A program made the position numbers and the translations under genes. Below the pieces are notes generated by a model. It was not told the origin of the DNA. It worked only from the letters and a program-made list of their open reading frames with translations, and ran no database searches. Below are positions 1-6,622 of a stretch of 11,563 bases of DNA, in pieces. How positions within the stretch are numbered: position 1 is the first letter of the stretch; each line of letters starts with the position of its first letter. This DNA is from Zancudomyces culisetae (lineage: Eukaryota > Kickxellomycota > Harpellomycetes > Harpellales > Legeriomycetaceae): the NCBI GenBank assembly GCA_001969505.1, contig LSSK01000401.1, forward strand, positions 1 through 11,563, in the 5' to 3' direction.

Positions 1-33
1 CAACAGCAACAACAGCAACAACAACAACAACAA
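1..33 (+). repeat. CAA/CAG trinucleotide repeat at window edge
   Basis: About eleven CAA/CAG triplets open the window. In the frame of the bromodomain gene they are read as ACA/GCA, giving a Thr/Ala run rather than polyglutamine. Confidence 0.8.
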
Positions 34-866
34 CTATTAATTCTTCTAAAAAGCGTGGTCGTCCTAAAAAGGATTCTCTTGTTCTTTCCAATTCTAAAAA
101 CTACGAAAATGTTGAACAAGATCCAACGGATGGAGAATCAAGGCCTCAAAAACGGGCCAAATCGGTTTTTACGACTCTTACTTCCGACCAACAATCCCGA
201 TGCATTGCGCTAGCAAACAAGGTTTATTCCCAGGTGCTTGCGCATTCCACATCGACTTTTGACTATTTGTCTAATACTTCGTACGACCGGCAGACTTGTG
301 AGTTGTTTCTTGATTTGCCCAACAAGCGGGAGTATCCTGACTACTATGTGATTATCAAGTATCCAATAGCCATGAAGCAGATCAAGAGGAAACTCAAGTT
401 TTTGTCGTTGGCGTTTAATTCTCCGACCGATTCCAAGTTGTTATCCAAGACTTACCTTCCTTCCACTTCCACTTCTACTTCTAGTTTAGTTGATTCGGAT
501 GATTGTTATTCTCAAATCTTGCGGTTGTTTTATGCTGATTGGAAACAAATGTTTGCTAATGCCACTCTTTATAATGAAGAAGGGTCTATGGTTTACAATG
601 ATGCTGTTGAGTTGCACAAGTTGGTTGTTGATACCTTGTCGTCTGACCTTGATGGTTTATCTTATGGTGCTATTTTGGAACACCCTTCTAATAATCTCAA
701 TTTTGCTTTACCTCTTGACACTACTATCACCAACACCAATACTACTAACATCAACACCAATACTAATACCAATACTAATACTAATACTACCATTACCGAT
801 ACTACTACTGCTACTGCTGCTGATACTACCAATACTACTACTACTACCGAAAATGGTTCTTTATAA
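3..866 (+). CDS. C-terminal part of a bromodomain chromatin protein, probably a SNF2/STH1-type SWI/SNF ATPase (5' end outside window)
   Basis: The frame is open from the window edge to TAA at 864-866, giving 287 residues with no start seen. Codons 48-71 encode KKRGRPKK, an AT-hook core that binds the minor groove of AT-rich DNA. A bromodomain follows at about residues 75-212: the ZA-loop region reads LPNKREYPDYYVIIKYPIAM, and the acetyl-lysine-binding Asn lies in LYNEEGSMVYNDA. An AT-hook followed by a C-terminal bromodomain, and the NEEGS-x-VY-x-DA wording, fit the tail of Snf2/Sth1/Brahma remodelling ATPases. RSC1/RSC2/RSC4-like or other bromodomain proteins remain possible because the ATPase region is not in view. 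A Ser/Thr-rich insert of about 25 residues separates the first and second halves of the bromodomain. The tail after it is an Asn/Thr repeat. No intron is needed. AATAAA at 866-871 overlaps the stop codon. Confidence 0.75.
   Translation, partial: TATTATTTTTTINSSKKRGRPKKDSLVLSNSKNYENVEQDPTDGESRPQKRAKSVFTTLTSDQQSRCIALANKVYSQVLAHSTSTFDYLSNTSYDRQTCELFLDLPNKREYPDYYVIIKYPIAMKQIKRKLKFLSLAFNSPTDSKLLSKTYLPSTSTSTSSLVDSDDCYSQILRLFYADWKQMFANATLYNEEGSMVYNDAVELHKLVVDTLSSDLDGLSYGAILEHPSNNLNFALPLDTTITNTNTTNINTNTNTNTNTNTTITDTTTATAADTTNTTTTTENGSL
716..849 (+). repeat. ACN/AAY repeat encoding an Asn-Thr tail
   Basis: Imperfect AAT-ACT and AAC-ACC hexamers encode alternating Asn and Thr at the C-terminus of the bromodomain protein. 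This is a low-complexity, probably disordered tail and is likely to vary in length between strains. Confidence 0.7.
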
Positions 867-1052
867 ATAAATAATTTTACTAGTATTTTTACTTTTACTA
901 CTACTTTTATTAATTGATTATTACACAAGAATATCTTTTTGTTTTTATACAAACTTAAACACAAACAAACAAACACTCACACACTCAAATAAATAAATAA
1001 ATAAATTTAAAAAAAAGAGAGAGAAAAGAAAAAAGAAAGAGCATAATAAAAA
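867..1052. other. Convergent 3' spacer between the bromodomain gene and SmD1
   Basis: This 186-bp AT-rich spacer lies between two converging stop codons. It has AATAAA-type signals on both strands: 866-871 and within the AAAT repeat near 986-1004 on the plus strand, and TTTATT at 906-911 for the minus-strand gene. The two mRNAs may overlap at their 3' ends. No gene is seen. Confidence 0.5.
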
Positions 1053-1619
1053 CTAACGACGAATTCGTCCTCTACCACGACCTCTACCCATCATTCTTCC
1101 ACCTCTACCACCACCAGGACCACCAGCTCCTCCATCACGACCTTTACCAATACGAGAACCAGAATTTGGACCACCACGACCACCACTACCACTGGTATTG
1201 GCACTGACAAGGCTTTTCTTTGGGCGGTCGTCGATGAGCAAGGTATCGAGGGGGATACTATCGGGCAGCAGGACGAATCGGATGGTGTTTCCACGGAGGG
1301 AGATAGAATCGAGCGCGACGGGTTCGTTGTTGCGGACGGTCATGCGTACGCGTTTGAGGGAGATGTTCATGTTGACGTCGACGCCGCTGATCGTGCCCGT
1401 AACTATCGTGTTGTTTTTGAGTTCGATTGTTACAGTTTCGTTGTTTAATTTCATCAAGAACCTAAAAAAAAATTTGTTTTAATCCCATTTTGATTATTTA
1501 GTATGGTTTATTTAGTATGGTTTATTTATTTATATGATCTGTATGGGTAATAGGTAATGGGTGAGTTTGTTTTTTCTTTTCTTTTCTTTTTGTTTCTTTA
1601 CTTGCCTTACTAGCCTCAT
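1053..1619 (-). CDS. SMD1: Small nuclear ribonucleoprotein SmD1, two exons
   Basis: SmD1 is one of seven Sm proteins forming the ring on U1, U2, U4 and U5 snRNA in the spliceosome. Exon 1 is 1606-1619 and exon 2 is 1053-1461, giving 140 residues. The start reads [20 protein letters not shown], the conserved SmD1 start (MKLVRFLMKL in animals). The Sm1 motif ([15 protein letters not shown]) and Sm2 motif ([13 protein letters not shown]) follow. The C-terminus is a Gly/Arg tail ending [11 protein letters not shown], the type of RG tail that is symmetrically dimethylated in this family. Without exon 1 the frame would begin inside the conserved N-terminal helix, so the 14-nt exon is needed. Splicing uses a GC donor. 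The gene shares a divergent promoter with the AsnRS gene. Confidence 0.93.
1462..1605 (-). other. GC-AG intron of SMD1 (144 nt)
   Basis: On the minus strand the junction is AG|GCAAGT at the donor (1605 downwards) and a T-run followed by AG at 1463-1462. Only this GC donor joins the frame correctly, giving Val-Arg-Phe-Leu. The nearby GT donors (GTAAGG beginning at 1610, GTAAAG beginning at 1602) leave exon 2 out of frame. Two TACTAAA branch-point-like sequences lie at 1517-1511 and 1503-1497. Confidence 0.85.
1497..1524 (-). repeat. 14-bp tandem duplication carrying the SMD1 branch-point motif
   Basis: TTTAGTATGGTTTA occurs twice head to tail on the plus strand. Read on the minus strand each copy contains TACTAAA, close to the fungal branch-point consensus TACTAAC, about 36 and 50 nt upstream of the acceptor. 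Confidence 0.75.
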
Positions 1620-1760
1620 CTTGGAAAATCCTTTATACACTTTACAACTTTTTACTTGTTTATTTATTTATTTGTCTTGGTCTATAATACGTATTTTTAC
1701 AATGTTGAAAAAACAAATAAAAAAAAAAGCTGTTACTATAAAATAAAATTTTTTTGTTCG

Positions 1761-1800
1761 TTATATTTACATTCAAAAGCGAAATTAAATGTAAATATAA
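1761..1800. repeat. Perfect 13-bp inverted repeat with 14-nt spacer
   Basis: TTATATTTACATT at 1761-1773 is exactly complementary to AATGTAAATATAA at 1788-1800. It could be a palindromic protein site or a weak RNA hairpin. Each arm holds TGTAAATA read outward, one copy per strand. Confidence 0.7.
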
Positions 1801-1960
1801 ATATTATCAAATTTTTCGTATTTCGTACTTTAGTATTAATCAAAAAATTTAATAAAAAAAGCAAAAAACTGACGGGTAGGAGTGGGTTTTTATTTTTCAT
1901 TTTATTATTTTTATTTTTATTTTTATTGGGGGGAATTTCAATTTGTCAATTATCAAGAAT

Positions 1961-1984
1961 ATCAGAATCAGAATCAGAATCAGA
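1961..1984 (+). repeat. ATCAGA hexanucleotide repeat, four perfect copies
   Basis: Four exact ATCAGA units lie upstream of the AsnRS start codon, about 90-110 bp away, possibly in its 5' leader. Confidence 0.8.
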
Positions 1985-2073
1985 GTCAATATCAACATTT
2001 AATCATTTATATTATATTATAATTATCTTTTTAACAGACTTAAACTAAACTAAATATAAAAAGTAAATCATAA

Positions 2074-4300
2074 ATGTATACAACTACCAAATCCCTAGCA
2101 CCAAGACTCTTTAAATCATGTAATAGCCTTAATTCCCTACGAGCGCTACCATTGGCAACTGCGATAAAGGCCTGTCAAATCAAGTATATCAACAATCAGT
2201 TTTCCAAGCCCTTTTCCTCTTCAACTTTAATTCTCAACCCAAACCAAAATTCAAACTCAACTTCAAACTCAACTTCAAACCCAACTCCAAACTCAACTTC
2301 AAACCCAACTTCAAACAACAATGTCGCAAATATACATGCCTCTCGCGAGATAAAAACTATTCGACAAATTCTCAATCCTGAAAACCAAATTGATACTAAA
2401 ACAAACCTCACAACTGTTCATGTTTATGGGTGGGTCAAATCCCTTCGCAAACAAAAGGCTATAGCCTTTATCAACGTCATTGATGGAACCCTCTTTGAAG
2501 GTCTTCAAGTTGTTGTTGATAATCCCATTCTTCTCGTCGAAAACCCAAAGTAAATTTATATTTATATTTATATATCTTTTTATTTATCTATATCTATATC
2601 TATATCTATATATATATATCTAATTTTTAGTTTACGCCCTGGTGTTGCTGTTTGTATTTCTGGCAAGTTGCAAGAGTCTCCAAGTAAAGGACAAAATTAT
2701 GAACTAATGGCTCAAGAAATATCTGTATTAAACGCAATTGATTCCGAGGTAAAATAACTAACTATTCAACTGTAATAAATTAGCATATTAATACTCGTCT
2801 TTTTATAAATCCTATTTAAAAATATTATAATTTATTGTAACTTTTTTTTTTTATTTATTTTAATTTTAGGGATATCCATTTCAAAAGAAATACATGACTG
2901 CTGAATATACTCGTCAGTTTCCCCATCTTCGTCCTCGATTAACCACCCATTCTTCTATAATGAATATTCGTAGCGCTGCCGAACAGGCCTTCCACGCCCA
3001 TTATGCTCGCAGTGGGTATATTCGAATACACACTCCATTACTAACCACAAATGATTGTGAAGGAGGCGGTGGAGTCTTTTCCATTACTACATCACCACCT
3101 GAACCTGAACCTGAACCTGAACGTTCTTCTTCCAGTTTAGAAAAACCAGTAGTATCAACAAACGAACTAGAATTCTTTGGTCCAAAACGTGCGAGTCTAA
3201 CAGTTTCCGGTCAACTACATCTCGAAGCAGCGGCCCATGCCCATTCTCGTGTGTACACACTCAACCCAGCCTTTCGTGCAGAAACAGGCGTCACCAGTCG
3301 ACACCTGGCTGAATTCTGGATGTTGGAGGCTGAACAAATGTTTGTATTCTCTATTTCTCAACTAATGGATGTTGTAGAACGTGCTATTGTTGAAACTACT
3401 AGGCAAATTGCAACTACTTGTGCTGCTGAACTTGAATTTTTACGTAAAATCAAAAGCGATAGGATTAGTAATAAAAATAAAATCAAAAACAAAATCAAAA
3501 TCAAAATCAGTCGAAGTGGTGATGGAAAAAACAAGAACAAGGACAAGGATATTTTATTATCAAATGACTCTGACTCTAGTTCTGGTTCTAGTTCTGGTTC
3601 TGAATTTGATTTTGATTACGATGTATTCCAACATTTGGATAAACCTTTTGTCCGAATCTCCTATGCCGAAGCACTCGAAATTCTACGGCGTGCTGATCGC
3701 GATGCTAGCCAAGGTAATCGCAGCACCAAGTTTGTATATGGCGGTTCAAAGTTGGAATGGGGAAATTCACTACAAACAGAACATGAAGCGTTTTTGGCAA
3801 ATGAGTACTTTAAGGGCCCGGTCTTTGTCTACGACTATCCGTACGAAATTAAACCCTTTTATATGAAATTGGGTTCTTCATCTATTACCTCCGAACCATC
3901 TACAACAACAACAACTACTACTACTAGCCATGATAGTGATAATATTAAGAGGGTTGCCTCGTGCTTTGATTTGCTGGTTCCAAATATTTGTGAATTGGCT
4001 GGTGGTAGTTTGCGTGAGGACGATCCCGTGGTTTTAGAAACTCGGTTGAACGAATTATATTCACAGCTACCACCTGCACTAGATGGTGAAAGTGCTAGTG
4101 GAAATGGTACAACCAACGATGCAGTCAAGAGCACTCCTAACCGACCGCTGGACTGGTACCTAGACCTAGCCAGATTCTCCTCAACCCCTCATGGTGGATA
4201 TGGTATCGGATTTGACCGGTACATCCAATTTATAACTGGAATGCGTAGCATTCGTGACGTTATCTTGTTTCCCAGATACTACAACCATATTGATGCCTAA
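2074..4300 (+). CDS. SLM5: Asparaginyl-tRNA synthetase, mitochondrial type, three exons
   Basis: This class IIb synthetase charges tRNA-Asn with asparagine, probably in mitochondria (yeast Slm5, human NARS2). Exons are 2074-2549, 2631-2748 and 2870-4300, giving 674 residues. An in-frame TAA directly precedes the ATG. The first acidic residue is Glu92, and the basic, Ser-rich start looks like a mitochondrial presequence. An OB-fold anticodon-binding domain begins near residue 114 (VHVYGWVKSLRKQKAIAFIN). Motif 1 is near 227-257. Motif 2 at 333-353 includes FRAETGVTSRHLAEFWMLEA; the HLAEFW wording is typical of AsnRS. Motif 3 at 643-648 is GIGFDR, followed by IRDVILFPR. Low-complexity inserts interrupt the protein: NSTSNPT repeats (about 58-83), PEPEPE (about 271-290), a Lys/Asn then Ser/Asp stretch (about 398-450) and a Thr run (about 537-556). 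A separate cytosolic AsnRS is presumably elsewhere. Confidence 0.92.
2550..2630 (+). other. AsnRS intron 1 (81 nt)
   Basis: The donor is AA|GTAAAT and the acceptor is CTAATTTTTAG|TTTACG. It splits an Asn codon (AA plus T). The body is mostly a TATATC repeat. CTAAT at 2620-2624, close to the acceptor, may be the branch site. Retention gives an immediate in-frame TAA. Confidence 0.88.
2749..2869 (+). other. AsnRS intron 2 (121 nt)
   Basis: The donor is GAG|GTAAAA and the acceptor is TTTTAATTTTAG|GGATAT, phase 0. The joined protein reads NAIDSE-GYPFQKKYM, matching the family's YP-x-QKK segment that enters the catalytic domain. ACTAAC at 2757-2762 is close to the donor, so it is unlikely to be the branch site. 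Confidence 0.88.
3101..3124 (+). repeat. CCTGAA hexanucleotide repeat in the AsnRS coding sequence
   Basis: Near-perfect tandem CCTGAA units encode a Pro-Glu run inside the catalytic domain, just after motif 1. The frame is kept, so expansion or contraction by units would be tolerated. Confidence 0.7.
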
Positions 4301-4628
4301 TTGATCTCTTTATTTTCTTTTTTTCATTTGTTAGAAATATTTATTAGGTTTTATTCAACCGGTTCCTTTAGATTTCTTTTTTGTCTTTATTTTTTTTTTC
4401 TTCATCATTGAAAATATTAATCATGTTACACGCTCTACATTTATTAACTTTTACAAACATATATTTATAATGTATAATGTATATCTATATGTACTGACAA
4501 TTTGTACATGAAGTTTGGATAAACCCCATCACATTGGAGGGTTTACTTTTAACTATGACTATCAATTTACATGAATAATTTCCGTACTATTATACTTTTT
4601 TTTCTTTCTTATTCTTTTCGTATTAGCG

Positions 4629-4634
4629 AATAAA
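4629..4634 (+). terminator. Possible polyadenylation signal of the AsnRS gene
   Basis: This is a canonical AATAAA about 330 nt after the stop codon, in a T-rich region. Other A/T-rich efficiency elements (TATATA-like, 4460-4490) lie upstream. The actual cleavage site cannot be read from the sequence. Confidence 0.35.
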
Positions 4635-5769
4635 GTATGTAATGTATTATTATGAATCGTTTAGGTATTCCAACTTTGTATTTCCTCTTTCATCATTAAT
4701 AATGGGGAAAAGTATAAACATTCCGACACTCAACATGTTTGTTTATTTTTTTGTTTGTTAATTTGGTTGTTTATTTATTTATTTATATTTTGAAAAGAAA
4801 AAGAAATTATGAAAAACAGAGTTGGGTATGATGTGGTATTGTTTGAATATCATGATATAATTGATTCTGGATAATAATAGTTTATATTACTGGTTATAAC
4901 ACTTAACTAGACCAACCCAAACCAAATAAAGAACAAAAAGGAAAAGTTATTTGAGAGGATGGAGGGAGCAGAGAAAGAGGATAACAAATATTGATTATGT
5001 TGGAAAATCACAAGTATAATACGAAAGTGTATTGTTAAATCATCCAAAACTTTCTTTCCTAGCTTCCCATTTTCTCCAGAATCTTTGTCTCCATTTCTCC
5101 CCCAAACCTACCAAAAAAAAAACAAAAAAAACAAATTGATTGTTTAGTGATGGGGTTGGATATACATGTAAGAATGATTTCCTTTGTCGATATTCTAATT
5201 GTGGTATACGATGTAGATAATGCATGTGTAGCCAAGAATGTAGTAACAAAATAACAAGAACGGGAAGAGTAAGAGGTAAAAGGAAGAAGTAAATGGGTGA
5301 ATGGAGAGCGAAGGGGTGTAAGAGAAGGGGGGGAGTAGAGTAATGGTATTGCTATACCGAAAAAAATTCATGAAACAAGCTGGACACTTATGTCTATTTA
5401 TTTACCATGTTGAATAATTAATTCAAGAGATGTTTGTACTACAAGTTTTGGAAACAACCAAGTACAAGTAAATGTTAATATGTCTAGTGCAAAACCACAT
5501 TGATTGCCCATAAATACCTTAACACCCAAAAAAAATCCAAAGTAGAAATAAAAGAGACAATAGAGTTATATATTGGCAATAGAAAATGAAAGCCAAGAAA
5601 AGATGGCAACTGTTTTGTAAAAAAAAAAAAAAAGGTGACAAGTCTTGGATAATTAAATACCCACAAGATTATTCCGAAACTCTCTAATCTTTTTTTTTTC
5701 TTTCTCGATAGTTTAAAAATTACAAATAAAAGTAAATAAAAGAAAATAAAAATAGAAACAAAAATATAG

Positions 5770-6100
5770 GAGCATGAAATTGCTTTTATTTCACTTGTCC
5801 CCAACCTTACCAATTCACCCAACCATACCCAACCACAACACCATTCACAAACCATCCTTCCATCCATCCTCCACCTGCTGCTCCTGCTCCACCTGCTCCA
5901 CCCCCCCATTATTGATACCACAAGCTTTCTGACACTCTTTCCCATATACCCAACCTTCCTCCCATCTCCCCCCTCCACCCAAATCTTCATTTCACCTAAC
6001 AAAAAAAAATAAAATAAAGTAAAATAAACCAATTTTCAAAAGTTATTCACAAACGGGTTTGGTGGGGGGGGGGAGAGAGAGGAGAAAGGACAGAAAAAAA
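5770..6100. other. C/T-rich block followed by G/A-rich block, able to pair
   Basis: The plus strand is C/T-rich from about 5770 to 6000, with a C7 run at 5901-5907, and then has G10 at 6064-6073 followed by GAGAGAGAGG. CTCCCCCCTCCACC (5966-5979) is complementary to 6061-6075 with one bulge or mismatch, so a transcript across it could form a GC-rich stem with a loop of about 80 nt. The block may also simply be a pyrimidine-tract promoter. Confidence 0.4.
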
Positions 6101-6138
6101 AATTCAAAGAGCTTTATCAGTACAAATTTTTTTTTTCA

Positions 6139-6173
6139 GTTTTTTGTTTTTTGTTTTTTGTTTTTTGTTTTTT
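6139..6173 (+). repeat. GTTTTTT heptanucleotide repeat, five perfect copies
   Basis: Five exact GTTTTTT units are flanked by CAG-T-run sequences on both sides. It is a simple-sequence repeat with no coding role seen. Confidence 0.85.
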
Positions 6174-6280
6174 CAGTTTTTTCACATACTCTCACATTTC
6201 CTCAACTTTTCAATCTCTCCGCTCCCACTAACATCATCACAACCGAAACCTACCAGAACAACTTGCCAAACATCTAGTAA

Positions 6281-6326
6281 TATTTTATATTATTTTATAT
6301 TATTTTATCTTATTTTATTTTATTTT
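6281..6326 (+). repeat. TATTTTATAT 10-bp repeat, about 4.6 copies
   Basis: Units at 6281, 6291, 6301, 6311 and 6321 are in strict 10-bp register; the first two are identical and the rest drift at positions 8-9. The period is near one DNA helical turn. Confidence 0.8.
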
Positions 6327-6350
6327 GGTTGTTCTTTTTAACAACCTCTC

Positions 6351-6371
6351 ATGTACCAAAAACTAAAATAA
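6351..6371 (+). other. Putative uORF 1 (6 codons)
   Basis: ATG TAC CAA followed by three codons and TAA. It matters only if the mRNA of the 6562 gene starts upstream of it. Confidence 0.25.
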
Positions 6372-6386
6372 AGAATTAAAAATAAA

Positions 6387-6479
6387 ATGAGAATGAGAAT
6401 AAAAAAAAAAGTATACAGCACTTTACCAGATATAAAAAAAATAAATCTTCTAGTATCAATACAGTACTTTTTATTATAA
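6387..6479 (+). other. Putative uORF 2 (30 codons)
   Basis: It starts MRMRIKKK and ends in TAA at 6477-6479, 82 nt before the main start. A TATAAA at 6431-6436 lies inside it; if that is the TATA box, this uORF is not transcribed. Confidence 0.25.
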
Positions 6480-6493
6480 TTTCCATTTTGTTT

Positions 6494-6622
6494 ATGTTTT
6501 GTTTTTGTGTTTGTTTTTTTTTTCATAAAAAAAAAAGCATTAAGAGAAAAAAAGAGATAAAATGGATTCAACAAACACTACAGGGTTGGTTGTGTTTAGA
6601 ATATCTCACAACAAACCGGTAG
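6494..6622 (+). other. Putative uORF 3 (42 codons) overlapping the main start codon
   Basis: The ATG at 6494 is out of frame with the main ATG at 6562 and reads through it to TAG at 6620-6622. If the mRNA includes 6494, ribosomes starting there would bypass the main start, a repressive arrangement. Confidence 0.3.

Larger units (their letters stand above)
1620..2073. promoter_or_regulatory. Divergent promoter between SMD1 (-) and AsnRS (+)
   Basis: This is 454 bp between two start codons facing away from each other, mostly AT-rich. Visible elements are a perfect inverted repeat at 1761-1800, a GC-richer patch with CGGGTAG at 1873-1879 (near-match to a Reb1-type site), ATTGG at 1925-1929 (CCAAT on the minus strand) and an ATCAGA repeat at 1961-1984. 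TATAAA-like sequences lie very close to both start codons, at 1637-1632 on the minus strand and about 2055 on the plus strand, so their role as TATA boxes is doubtful. Function is inferred from position only. Confidence 0.5.
4301..6561. other. 2.26-kb spacer without a convincing gene
   Basis: After the AsnRS stop comes an AT-rich 3' region with AATAAA at 4629-4634. From about 4300 to 5750 I see only AT-rich, homopolymer-rich sequence. From 5770 to 6000 the plus strand becomes strongly C/T-rich, then turns G/A-rich at 6060-6100. From 6120 to 6330 it holds short tandem repeats, and from 6340 to 6561 A- and T-runs with small uORFs. The largest open frame (5484-6032, minus strand) has no recognisable domain and uses biased composition. 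No tRNA, snRNA or rRNA was recognised. Its right part is probably promoter and leader of the gene starting at 6562. An unannotated non-coding RNA cannot be excluded. Confidence 0.55.

Noticed and set aside
662-976. Minus-strand frame opposite the Asn/Thr tail
   Set aside because: Val/Leu-rich translation is the complement of the ACN/AAY repeat.
3303-3308. Possible CUG reassignment as in CTG-clade yeasts
   Set aside because: CTG occupies the conserved Leu of HLAEFW in AsnRS motif 2, so CTG is read as Leu.
4520-4545. TAAACCC...GGGTTTA hairpin resembling telomeric repeat
   Set aside because: Only one unit on each side and no tandem array; a 7-bp stem in AT-rich DNA is not strong evidence.
4847-4858. 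12-bp palindrome ATATCATGATAT, and a C/D snoRNA-like ATGATG just upstream
   Set aside because: The palindrome is AT-rich and short; no matching D box and no terminal stem were found, so no snoRNA call.
5484-6032. 182-codon open frame on the minus strand in the large spacer
   Set aside because: Composition is driven by the C/T-rich block and T-runs; the translation has no recognisable domain and many Trp/Arg/Ser repeats. Most likely a chance frame.
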